Shown here piece by piece: positions 16,299 to 24,351 of a DNA stretch of 64,000 bases (within the stretch, counting starts at the first letter, position 1; each line of letters begins with the position of its first letter). This DNA comes from MnTg04 sp964568075. GTDB lineage: Bacteria; Pseudomonadota; Gammaproteobacteria; Steroidobacterales; MnTg04. The position numbers and the translations under genes were made by a program. Below the pieces are notes generated by a model. That model did not search any database and was not told the DNA's origin. It saw only the letters and a list, made by a program, of their open reading frames with translations. Location of the stretch: assembly GCA_964568075.1 (NCBI GenBank), contig CAZMOM010000002.1, positions 62,001-126,000 of the forward strand, written 5' to 3'.

Positions 16299-17633
16299 TT
16301 AGTGCGCGACACCAGCGCGCAATTGTAGAAACCCCGCATCCGGTTCACAAGAAGATATCTTCAGTGCACCGGGGTCCAATTCCAGTCGCCTGCAAAGGCG
16401 CTCAAATTCTCTTATTTGCAACTCGATTTCCAGCTCGTAACCGCCACCATCAATACCGGCCTCAGCCAACACGCAGTCGAGCTCGTACAAACGTGCCCTC
16501 ACGTCCGCCCGCTCGACACCTAGCGTCAACACGCCACGCACCTGATCCCGCAGGAAATGGTCCTGCAAAGCCTGGGCAACCAGATGCAGGCCGTCACCGG
16601 TAATCGACGATAGCCACACGTTCGCTGTTCTATCGGCCAGCGCACGATCCAGTTTCGGGGGTTGATCACAAAGATCCGTCTTGTTAAAGACCCTGATCTG
16701 AGGCACCCGATCGGCCCCTATCTCGGCCAGAATTTCGTTGACCTGTTGTTCTTTCTCGTCCCTGCTGGGATCGGCACCATCTATGACGTGCAACAGCAGG
16801 TCCGCTTCCCGCGTCTCGGTCAGCGTTGACCTGAACGCGGCAACGAGCTCGTGAGGCAAGTCGCGAACGAAACCCACAGTATCAGCCAGCACGATATCGC
16901 CAGCCCCGCCCAGCGAATATTTTCGCAAGGTCGGGTCCAGCGATGCGAAAAGTTGGTCGGCAACGTAAACGCTTTCATTTGTAAGCGCGTTAAACAAGGT
17001 CGACTTTCCGGCGTTGGTGTAGCCAACCAATGCTACGGTTGGCACTTGGGAACGCCGTCTGTTTCGCCGGCTCATCGAACGGCGCCTTTGCACTTTATCG
17101 AGCCGCCGGCGCAATTGTTTTATTCGTCCAGCGAGCAGGCGCCGGTCTGTCTCCAGCTGGGTTTCACCCGGTCCTCGCAAACCGATACCGCCTTTTTGTC
17201 TTTCGAGGTGGGTCCACCCACGGACGAGCCGGGTCGATAAATGTCTTAACTGCGCAAGTTCAACCTGGAGTTTGCCTTCCGAGCTCCGGGCGCGGTTGGC
17301 AAATATATCCAGGATCAAACCGGTGCGGTCCAGAACCCGGCACTCGATCGATCGCTCCAGATTTCTCTCCTGCGAAGGGCTGAGCGCGACGCTAAACAAC
17401 ACGAGTTCCGCTTTTGCGGCCCTCACGGCATCGCCAATTTCCGCAACCTTTCCTGACCCAATGAAATAGCGTGAAGCCGGTGTTGAGCGGTTAATGATCA
17501 ACTCCGCTACGATTTGCGCACCAGCCGAGTCGGCAAGCGCTTTGAACTCATCTGTATCATGGTCGGACAGCGGGCTGCCGAGACCGATATGGACCAGACA
17601 GGTTTTTTCACCTGATCTAGGGCGATCTATCAC
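16299..17633 (-). CDS. hflX: GTPase HflX
   Basis: HflX is a ribosome-binding GTPase that splits stalled or heat-damaged 70S ribosomes. The 444-residue product has the N-terminal HflX domain, a basic coiled-coil linker (about 165-197, including GGIGLRGPGETQLETDRR before it), the P-loop GYTNAGKS (204-211), ADTVGF of switch II, and NKTD for guanine. The start is a GTG with AGGAG five bases upstream. It sits 18 bases downstream of hfq, the classic pairing. Nothing in it is truncated or substituted. Confidence 0.96.
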   Translation of the reverse strand: MIDRPRSGEKTCLVHIGLGSPLSDHDTDEFKALADSAGAQIVAELIINRSTPASRYFIGSGKVAEIGDAVRAAKAELVLFSVALSPSQERNLERSIECRVLDRTGLILDIFANRARSSEGKLQVELAQLRHLSTRLVRGWTHLERQKGGIGLRGPGETQLETDRRLLAGRIKQLRRRLDKVQRRRSMSRRNRRRSQVPTVALVGYTNAGKSTLFNALTNESVYVADQLFASLDPTLRKYSLGGAGDIVLADTVGFVRDLPHELVAAFRSTLTETREADLLLHVIDGADPSRDEKEQQVNEILAEIGADRVPQIRVFNKTDLCDQPPKLDRALADRTANVWLSSITGDGLHLVAQALQDHFLRDQVRGVLTLGVERADVRARLYELDCVLAEAGIDGGGYELEIELQIREFERLCRRLELDPGALKISSCEPDAGFLQLRAGVAH

Positions 17634-17651
17634 ACTACTCCTGCAAACCGT

Positions 17652-17936
17652 TCATTCCGTGGAATCGGTATCACCGGCATCGCCAGCACCATCGCCGCCA
17701 TCCTTATGTTGGTCGTCGCTCATCGGGAGCTTGACGTTGCGAGCCGGCACCACGGTCGATATGGCATGTTTATAGACCATCTGGTTCACACTGTTTCGCA
17801 GTAGAACCACAAACTGGTCAAAAGAATCGATCTGGCCCTGCAATTTGATACCGTTTACCAGGTAGACGGAAACGGGCACTCTCTCCTTGCGCAGGGCGTT
17901 TAAGAAAGGATCCTGTAAAGATTGTCCCTTGGCCAT
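17652..17936 (-). CDS. hfq: RNA chaperone Hfq
   Basis: Residues 1-70 form the Sm fold: QSLQDPFLNALRKERVPVSV for the proximal RNA face, the Sm1 segment, and VYKHAISTVVP as Sm2 with the YKHA motif. A hexameric ring that pairs small RNAs with mRNAs is expected. The 94-residue protein has a short C-terminal tail (about 72-94) that is strikingly acidic and Gly-rich (DGGDGAGDAGDTDSTE), comparable in role to the acidic tip of E. coli Hfq. AAGGAG lies five bases before ATG, an ideal ribosome-binding site. The 121-base gap from miaA may hold its own promoter, but I could not identify one with confidence. Confidence 0.97.
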   Translation of the reverse strand: MAKGQSLQDPFLNALRKERVPVSVYLVNGIKLQGQIDSFDQFVVLLRNSVNQMVYKHAISTVVPARNVKLPMSDDQHKDGGDGAGDAGDTDSTE

Positions 17937-18057
17937 TTATTTCTCCTTATTATTCAAGGCCTTCGTATTGTTTTTGTCGCCACATACGCCCGGCCGCCAG
18001 TCGCATAGCGGGCAGATAGTCGGGCGGATACCTAAATTTTAGCACAGTGGCGGAGAC

Positions 18058-19008
18058 TTACCCGTGAATTTCAAGCCATTGACTCACCATGCAATTAATG
18101 GGGTCAAGTGGCGAATCTTCAAGGACTGGCACCATTTCGAGTGTCTCGTCCGCCCTGAGCCAGGTCATCTGGCGTTTTGCCAGCCGTCGCGTTGCGACTC
18201 TCGCTTCGTCAATCGCCTGCTTGAATCCGATCTCGCCACTTAAATAGCGCCACAACTGACGATATCCGACAGCACGAATAGCCGGCAGGTCCGGGTGCAG
18301 GTCGTCCCGCCGATACAACGTTTCGACTTCTTTCAGAAATCCACGTTCGAGCATCGAATCGAGACGCTCGTCGATGCGCCCACTCAGTCGCTCACGGTCG
18401 TCCGGCCACAACGCTATGCGCAGGTAGCCGATCCGTTGTTCACCGACAGACTGGTTTTGCAAGTCGGTGATGTTCCGGCCGGTCAATTCAAATACCTCCA
18501 GCGCGCGCTGAATGCGTTGCGCATCGGTTGGCTTGATCCGGGCCGCTGCGACCGGGTCAATTTTCTTTAACCGCTGATGCATTGCCGGCCATCCGCTGCG
18601 CGCCGCCTCCGCGTCCAGGTTCTGTCTAATTTCGGTATTCGCGCCGGGTAAGTCAGCCAGCCCCTTTGTCAATGCACTGAAATATAACATCGTGCCACCG
18701 ACGAGGAGTGGCAGGCGATCGCGGCTTCGAATTTCACCGATCAATTGCAGGGAATCGCGGCGAAACTCGCCGGCCGAATAAGCATCCGCCGGGTCCCTGA
18801 TATCGATCAGGTGGTGTATGGTCGACGCTCTTTCCGCAGCCGTTGGTTTTGCCGTCCCAATATCCATTCCGCGATACACCATCGCAGAATCCACGCTGAT
18901 AATTTCGATTGGAAAACGCTTCGCCAGCCCAAGCGCGACAGCAGTTTTTCCGGTCGCGGTTGGGCCCATCAGCAAAATTGCAGACGATGCCGGTTGTGGC
19001 CTGGTCAT
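18058..19008 (-). CDS. miaA: tRNA dimethylallyltransferase MiaA
   Basis: MiaA adds a dimethylallyl group to A37 of tRNAs that read codons beginning with U. The 316-residue protein has the P-loop GPTATGKT (15-22), the DSAMVYRGMDIGTAKPT segment that recognises the anticodon loop, GGTMLYF, and a basic C-terminal region (RVATRRLAKRQMTWLR). The length is normal. The start overlaps the mutL stop by 4 bases. The order mutL-miaA-hfq is conserved in gammaproteobacteria. Confidence 0.96.
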   Translation of the reverse strand: MTRPQPASSAILLMGPTATGKTAVALGLAKRFPIEIISVDSAMVYRGMDIGTAKPTAAERASTIHHLIDIRDPADAYSAGEFRRDSLQLIGEIRSRDRLPLLVGGTMLYFSALTKGLADLPGANTEIRQNLDAEAARSGWPAMHQRLKKIDPVAAARIKPTDAQRIQRALEVFELTGRNITDLQNQSVGEQRIGYLRIALWPDDRERLSGRIDERLDSMLERGFLKEVETLYRRDDLHPDLPAIRAVGYRQLWRYLSGEIGFKQAIDEARVATRRLAKRQMTWLRADETLEMVPVLEDSPLDPINCMVSQWLEIHG

Positions 19009-20762
19009 TGTCCACGCAGAAACAGGCGATCCAACTCGGCCATGCTGATGCCGGTCCAGGTCGGTCTGCCATGATTACATTGATCGCTGCGCTCGGTTTT
19101 CTCCATATCCCTGAGTAACGCGTTCATCTCCGGAATCGTCAGCTGCCGGTTTGCACGTACCGATGTATGGCAAGCCATCGTGGCGAGCAGTTCGTCGAGC
19201 AGATTCTCGATCCGCTGGCTCTGGCCATGTTCGCGAAGGTCAGCCAGCACATCGCGTACCAACGTTTCGGCGTCGGCGCCTTGCAATATCGCTGGAATTT
19301 GTCTGAGCGCCAGACTCTCCGGACCATTGCGATCGATTTCCATGCCCAGACTTGTAAATAACTCACTCTTTTGTTCGGCCAATTCAGCCTCCTCCTGCGA
19401 CACCTTTATGCTGACGGGCACCAGCAGAGGCTGTGTCTTTAACTGCCCTTCTGACAACGCATTTTTCATCCGTTCATAGGTAACTCTTTCGTGGGCAGAA
19501 TGAATATCGACCAGAACCATCCCCCGGCGATTCTCGGCGAGAATATAGACGCCATGGAGTTGGGCGAGCGCAAATCCCAGCGGTGCGTCTGCATCGACGG
19601 ACTCATCAACACCTGTTTGGGTCTCCCGGTAAAGCGCCAGGTACGCAGCGCCGGCGTCGGCGGTTCCCAGGCCGAGTCCCGCCTGGCGCAGCGGACCATG
19701 ATCACCGCCAGATACGGTTATTCCGGCAGGTTTTGGCGCCGACCCTTGCGCCGCGACCCCGCCGGGGCGTGTATTCGAGAGTAGCTGGTGCAAGCTTCGA
19801 TAAATAAAATCATGCACCAGCCGGCTGTCGCGAAATCGCACTTCGTGCTTTGTCGGGTGCGCGTTGACATCCAGATCGCCCGGATCCATTTCAAGGTAGA
19901 TAACGAAGGCCGGGTATCGGCCATGAAAAAGAACGTCCTGGAAACCCTGCCGAACGGCATGAGCGACCAGTTTGTCCCTGACCATGCGGCCATTGACATA
20001 AAAGTACTGCATATCCGGCTGACTTCGTGAAAACGTGGGTTGCGCAACCCAGCCCCACAAATGTAACCCTGAAGACCGGTGATCCAGTTGCAGCAAACTT
20101 TCGACGAAAGTTTCACCGCAGATCGAAGACAAGCGCCCACGATGATCCGAATCGCCTTTGGCGGCAGTCCAGTGAGCGATGTTTCTGCGGTTATGACGGA
20201 TTCGAAATCCGGTCGAAAACCGACTCAGCGCAACGCGCTTGATCAGGCGGTCAATATGTTGCCACTCGGTTCTTTCGGCACGCAGAAACTTGCGGCGGGC
20301 GGGTGTGTTGTAAAAAAGATCGCGAACCTCAACCGTCGTGCCCGGCGTATGCGGAATGGGTTCCGGCGCACTGATCTGCCCATCCCTCGCTTCGACTTGC
20401 CATCCGCGATCGTTTTTTTCGGTCCTCGATGACAGCCTCAGGCGGCTGACCGACGCGATGCTCGGTAAAGCCTCTCCACGGAAACCGAGGCTGGCAATGT
20501 GCTCCAGGTCTTCCAACGATTCAATTTTGCTGGTCGCATGACGCGACAACGCCAGAATCAATTCCTCCTGAGAAATTCCGCAACCATTGTCCCGGACTCT
20601 GATCAGCCCGGCCCCGCCTTTTTCAATATCGACTTCGATCTGGCTCGCGCCAGAATCGAGGCTGTTTTCCAGCAATTCCTTGACTACCGATGCCGGGCGC
20701 TCGATGACTTCGCCAGCCGCGATCTGGTTGATCAGCTGGGTGGGGAGCTCGCGTATGGGCAT
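19005..20762 (-). CDS. mutL: DNA mismatch repair protein MutL (endonuclease type)
   Basis: The N-terminal GHKL ATPase has VKELLENSLDSGA, DNGCGIS and GFRGEALPSI in order. A variable linker (about 335-385) leads to the dimerisation domain. Unlike E. coli MutL, the C-terminal domain carries an endonuclease-like metal site: D419-I-H-S-A-H-E-x4-E430 (a variant of DQHAxxExxxxE), ACHTSVRA at 530-537 and CNHGRP at 562-567. Such MutL proteins nick DNA themselves and usually occur in species without MutH and Dam-directed repair. At 585 residues the length is normal. It lies downstream of amiB and overlaps miaA. Confidence 0.96.
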   Translation of the reverse strand: MPIRELPTQLINQIAAGEVIERPASVVKELLENSLDSGASQIEVDIEKGGAGLIRVRDNGCGISQEELILALSRHATSKIESLEDLEHIASLGFRGEALPSIASVSRLRLSSRTEKNDRGWQVEARDGQISAPEPIPHTPGTTVEVRDLFYNTPARRKFLRAERTEWQHIDRLIKRVALSRFSTGFRIRHNRRNIAHWTAAKGDSDHRGRLSSICGETFVESLLQLDHRSSGLHLWGWVAQPTFSRSQPDMQYFYVNGRMVRDKLVAHAVRQGFQDVLFHGRYPAFVIYLEMDPGDLDVNAHPTKHEVRFRDSRLVHDFIYRSLHQLLSNTRPGGVAAQGSAPKPAGITVSGGDHGPLRQAGLGLGTADAGAAYLALYRETQTGVDESVDADAPLGFALAQLHGVYILAENRRGMVLVDIHSAHERVTYERMKNALSEGQLKTQPLLVPVSIKVSQEEAELAEQKSELFTSLGMEIDRNGPESLALRQIPAILQGADAETLVRDVLADLREHGQSQRIENLLDELLATMACHTSVRANRQLTIPEMNALLRDMEKTERSDQCNHGRPTWTGISMAELDRLFLRGQ

Positions 20763-20844
20763 GGGTTATCCTTTCATCAGTAACCGGTACAAGCGATCTG
20801 CGATCGCAGGCACCCGACAAAGGATTATATGACGATAAAGGGAA

Positions 20845-22176
20845 TCAGTAACGAACGGGTATCTGCAGGACCTGTCCGACCATGATCCGGTCACCGCGCA
20901 GGCTATTATGATCTCGCAGCCGGCTTAGCGGGACACGGTAATGGCTGGCGATACCACTCAGGGTTTCGCCCCGCCGGATGACGTGAGCAGTTTGTATTTT
21001 CGATTTGGGCACATTGCCCTGGGCGATCAATGTTCCGGCAGGCGGGTTGTCATGCAGGTATATCGACACGCCGCTCAGTATCGCCCCGGCCAGCCGGCGC
21101 TGATGCGACTGGTCACGGAGTTTCTTCTCCTCCTGAGAATTGGAAATGAACGCGATTTCAACAAGGATCGACGGGATATCCGGTGATTTAAGCACCAGAA
21201 AGTTCGCCTGCTGGACCTTTTGCTTGTGTACGGACCCAACTGCAGCCAGCTCATCCAGTATGCTGTCGGCAGCATGCATGCTGGCGCTGATCGCATACGA
21301 TTGTGACAGGTCGAGCAACACCGAAGCCAATACATCGTCCTTATCGGCCAGCGAAACCCCGCCAATCAGATCAGAAGCATTTTCTCTTTCAGCCAGACGG
21401 CGGGCGGCCTCGTCGCTGGCCCCTTTTTCAGACAACACATAAACCGAGGCCCCATGTGCTTTCCGGTTGTTAAACGAATCCGCATGTATCGAAACGAACA
21501 GGTCGGCCCTGTGCTGACGTGCTTTTTCCATTCTCTGTGCATGGGGCAGAAAATAATCCCCATCGCGAACCAAAAAGGCACGCATCCCCGGCCGGTCGTC
21601 AATCATTTTTGCCACACGTCTGGCGACTTGCAGGACGACGTCTTTTTCCCGGGTACCGCGTCTCCCGATAGCGCCAGGGTCCTCACCACCATGACCGGGA
21701 TCAATGGCTACGATTACGTCGCGGCCAGGCTGGTTGGCCGGTCTCAGTTCACGCACCGGCTTTTGCGACTCAATAGCGGCGAGATCGATAACCAGCCGGT
21801 AACCATATTTTTCGTTCGGTTTTAACAGGAAACTTTTTGGGCGCACCCGCCGGTCCAAATCCAGTACTACGCGCAGAGTTCCGTCCCTTTGTATTCCACT
21901 GCGAATATTGGCGACAAACCCCTGCGCCGCCGGCAGGCTGACCTTGTCCCTGTTCAGCGCGCCCCTTTTGATATCGATGACCACACGATCAGGAGATTTG
22001 AGAATCAGCAGGTCGTATTCCGCGGGGCGGTCGAGATCGAGCACGACCCGCGTGTTGTCCGGTGCGGCCCACAGACGCAAGCCGTGAATGTTGACAGTCG
22101 CTATTGATTGCACGGCCCAGAGCATCCCTGCTATGCCGATCAGAATTACCCGGTAAATGGCGGTCAAAAAACGCAT
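20845..22176 (-). CDS. amiB: N-acetylmuramoyl-L-alanine amidase with AMIN and LysM domains
   Basis: This secreted enzyme cleaves the peptide stem from murein, mainly at the septum. From the ATG at 22176 (AAGGA ten bases upstream) the 443 residues run: signal peptide, AMIN domain (about 25-125, LRLWAAPDNTRVVLDLDRPA), linker, amidase_3 domain (about 170-390) with IDPGHGGEDPGAIG, REKDVVL, SIHADSF and VEIAFISN supplying zinc ligands and the catalytic Glu, and one C-terminal LysM (HVIRRGETLSGIASHYRVP). The locus position matches E. coli amiB, although AmiC-like proteins share the fold. A good promoter lies just upstream. Confidence 0.93.
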   Translation of the reverse strand: MRFLTAIYRVILIGIAGMLWAVQSIATVNIHGLRLWAAPDNTRVVLDLDRPAEYDLLILKSPDRVVIDIKRGALNRDKVSLPAAQGFVANIRSGIQRDGTLRVVLDLDRRVRPKSFLLKPNEKYGYRLVIDLAAIESQKPVRELRPANQPGRDVIVAIDPGHGGEDPGAIGRRGTREKDVVLQVARRVAKMIDDRPGMRAFLVRDGDYFLPHAQRMEKARQHRADLFVSIHADSFNNRKAHGASVYVLSEKGASDEAARRLAERENASDLIGGVSLADKDDVLASVLLDLSQSYAISASMHAADSILDELAAVGSVHKQKVQQANFLVLKSPDIPSILVEIAFISNSQEEKKLRDQSHQRRLAGAILSGVSIYLHDNPPAGTLIAQGNVPKSKIQTAHVIRRGETLSGIASHYRVPLSRLRDHNSLRGDRIMVGQVLQIPVRY

Positions 22177-22206
22177 ATGACCCGATCCTTGCAAAATCTG
22201 GCTTCA

Positions 22207-22235
22207 TATATAAAACGGATCGCTCAATTGTTCAA
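22207..22235 (-). promoter_or_regulatory. Candidate sigma-70 promoter for amiB-mutL
   Basis: On the minus strand TTGAAC (22235-22230) and TATATA (22212-22207) are separated by exactly 17 bases. Upstream lies a very AT-rich stretch of about 40 bases with runs of A, resembling an UP element. The predicted transcript start near 22200 leaves a leader of about 25 bases containing the amiB ribosome-binding site. This would let the amiB-mutL-miaA-hfq part be transcribed independently of nnrDE-tsaE. Confidence 0.5.
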
Positions 22236-22373
22236 CTTTTTTTTAATATTTTTCTTTTATTAAACATCTAATTAGCAGTGATATTTAAAACTGTTCTGCT
22301 CGCAGGGTGGCGGAAGCTCGGCGTCTGGACCTCGACTGATTCAACCGTGAACGGAAAACTTTATGTGCCGGGA

Positions 22374-22865
22374 TTAGTCGCCAGGTGACAGCGGAAGCCT
22401 GGCCAGTAGCGTCTTCCCTCGCTCGCCTGGACCGGTGAGGACCGCCGTCCGCTCTTCGCCTGAGTAATCAAGCGATACGATGCAATCCATTCGCCGCATC
22501 AATAGCGGCGCTTTCTCCGGCCATTCGACCAGCGTCAGACCGGGCTCATCAAGAAAGTCAGATAACCCAAGGAATTCCAGCTCGCCCGGGTCAGCCAGCC
22601 GATACAGGTCGAGATGATAAACCGGGCCAAAATCGGTCTGGTACGGTTCGACCAGCGTATAGCTTGGGCTTTTGACCCGGTCTTTCACGCCCAGTGCCTG
22701 CAGCAGTCCTCTCGCGAGCGTGGTCTTCCCTGCCCCCAGTGGCCCGACCAGCCCGACGAGAACGGGCCGGTCGAATGGTGTCAGGCCACCGGCAAGCAAA
22801 GCGCCGGCCGCCAGTGTTTCTTCCGTATTCGCCAGTTTCCAGTTCAGGCTTTCGGGTTGACCCAT
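22374..22865 (-). CDS. tsaE: tRNA threonylcarbamoyladenosine biosynthesis ATPase TsaE
   Basis: TsaE is the small ATPase that works with TsaB and TsaD to make t6A37 on ANN-reading tRNAs. The 163-residue protein has the P-loop GPLGAGKTTLARGLL, the switch-like KSPSYTLVEPY, HLDLYRL and LTLVEWPEKA, all family signatures. The ATG at 22865 is chosen because of the AAGG just upstream and normal N-terminal length; the frame opens four codons earlier at a TTG. It overlaps the 3' end of nnrDE by 22 bases. About 200 AT-rich bases separate it from amiB. Confidence 0.95.
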   Translation of the reverse strand: MGQPESLNWKLANTEETLAAGALLAGGLTPFDRPVLVGLVGPLGAGKTTLARGLLQALGVKDRVKSPSYTLVEPYQTDFGPVYHLDLYRLADPGELEFLGLSDFLDEPGLTLVEWPEKAPLLMRRMDCIVSLDYSGEERTAVLTGPGERGKTLLARLPLSPGD

Positions 22866-24325
22866 TGCCTTATCCAATACATGAGGTCGCCGGCTACAAC
22901 CCCGCGCTCACCTTCGCTCGCCGCTTGATCGCCTGCCAATGCATGAATCAGCACGCCGCTCCGTGCACTGCGATACAGATCGCCGGTCTGCGCCAGCAAT
23001 CCACCGACCAGGCCTGTCAGTACGTCACCCATACCGGGCGCAGCCATGCCCGGATTGCCGTAGCGGCAAAGCGCGGGCACCTCGCTTTCGTCCTGAACCA
23101 AGGTGCCAGCACCTTTCAAAATAACGATCCCGCCATACTTTTCCTGAACCGACCGCACGGCCGCAAGGCGATCCATTTGCACCGCCTTATTGTCGATACC
23201 CAGCAGTCGGGCGGCTTCACCCGGATGGGGGGTCAAAATCCAGTCGTCTCGCCGAATCGGGTTCCTGGCGAGCCAGTTCAGGCCATCCGCGTCGATAACC
23301 ATGGGCAGTTCGATTGCGGTCGCAGCCCGCCAGATCTGGTCGGCCCATTCGCTTTGGCCCAGCCCGGGACCCAAGGCGATAACGTCTGCTTTGTCGGCCA
23401 TCGCCAGCACATGGTCAGCCCGATCCACACCGTGGCACATCAGCTCCGGCCGCGCCGCAAAGTAATCGAGATGATCCGGATGGGTTGCAACGCTGACCAG
23501 ACCGGCTCCGCTGCGCAAGGCGGCTTCGCCCGCCAGGCAGACGGCGCCGGGCATTCCGGGTCCGCCGCCGACGATCAGCAAATGACCAAAATCCCCCTTG
23601 TGGGCTGTTTTGCGTCGCGGCGGCAACAGTTCCCGGATTTCATCCCGCTTTAACAGGCGCACCCGTGGCTCTGCCCCCGCGTAGACACCGTCCGGGACAT
23701 TCAGATTGTCGAAAAAAATCTCGCCGCAGTATTCACTGCCCTGCCCGAGAAAAAGACCGGCTTTCAGTGCGACGAAACTGATGGTCGAAGTCGCCTTGAC
23801 GGCGACGCCCAGCGGTTGACCCGAATCGGCGGACAGTCCGCTGGGAATATCCAGCGCGACTACCGGGCATCGCTGTTCGTTTATCGCCACGATGGCAGCG
23901 GCGAAATCGCCGCTGACTTCCCGGTCCAGCCCGGTTCCAAGAATACCGTCCACGATGAGGTCAGCGCCATCCAGTCCCGAGTCAGTGTAGTCGTCAGCCG
24001 TGCCGCCAGCGGCCAGATAATCCTGCCAGGCGGTTGCGGCATCGCCCTGCAGCAAATTACCAGGACGTAACATCATGACCCGAACTTGCCTGTCTGCCGC
24101 GATGGCAAGCGTCGCGATGACCAGCGCATCACCTGCATTGTTGCCGGCGCCGCATACGACGACTATTCGCTGCGCATCCGGCCAGGTTTCGTCAAGCAAC
24201 CGAAACGCAGCGGTACCTGCCCTGCACATCAGCGTATAACCCGGTATCGCGTGCTGTTTGATCGCCCGCCTGTCGAACTCTCGAACCTGGCTCGCCAGAT
24301 ACAAATTTCCCGGAAGCGATTGCAT
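22844..24325 (-). CDS. nnrD: Bifunctional NAD(P)H-hydrate epimerase / dehydratase
   Basis: The 493-residue fusion repairs damaged NADH and NADPH. Residues about 1-215 are the NnrE epimerase (YjeF_N) with VCGAGNNAGDALVIA and VALDIPSGLSADSG. Residues about 225-493 are the ribokinase-like NnrD dehydratase with KTAHKGDFGHLLIVGGGPGMPGA, LTPHPGEAARLL and PGMGDVLTG, which carries the catalytic Asp. This fused arrangement is the norm in gammaproteobacteria. Its start codon is only 26 bases from that of queG on the other strand. Confidence 0.95.
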   Translation of the reverse strand: MQSLPGNLYLASQVREFDRRAIKQHAIPGYTLMCRAGTAAFRLLDETWPDAQRIVVVCGAGNNAGDALVIATLAIAADRQVRVMMLRPGNLLQGDAATAWQDYLAAGGTADDYTDSGLDGADLIVDGILGTGLDREVSGDFAAAIVAINEQRCPVVALDIPSGLSADSGQPLGVAVKATSTISFVALKAGLFLGQGSEYCGEIFFDNLNVPDGVYAGAEPRVRLLKRDEIRELLPPRRKTAHKGDFGHLLIVGGGPGMPGAVCLAGEAALRSGAGLVSVATHPDHLDYFAARPELMCHGVDRADHVLAMADKADVIALGPGLGQSEWADQIWRAATAIELPMVIDADGLNWLARNPIRRDDWILTPHPGEAARLLGIDNKAVQMDRLAAVRSVQEKYGGIVILKGAGTLVQDESEVPALCRYGNPGMAAPGMGDVLTGLVGGLLAQTGDLYRSARSGVLIHALAGDQAASEGERGVVAGDLMYWIRQWVNPKA

Positions 24326-24332
24326 GGTGCTG

Positions 24333-24340
24333 ATTATAAT
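24333..24340. promoter_or_regulatory. Palindromic ATTATAAT between divergent nnrD and queG
   Basis: The octamer reads TATAAT on both strands and lies in the 26-base gap between the two start codons. If it serves as the -10 box in both directions, transcripts would begin within about 1-6 bases of each ATG, giving leaderless or nearly leaderless mRNAs. No good -35 is visible on either side, so the call is tentative. Confidence 0.35.
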
Positions 24341-24351
24341 GTCAGCGACAC

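Noticed and set aside
15478..16302. 274-residue plus-strand frame opposite hflK
   Set aside because: Antisense shadow; hflK is supported by motifs and synteny.
17937..18057. Possible hfq promoter (TAAAAT in the miaA-hfq gap)
   Set aside because: No -35 element lies at an acceptable distance, so it was not called.
22694..23653. 319-residue plus-strand frame across tsaE and nnrD
   Set aside because: Antisense shadow of two clearly identified genes.
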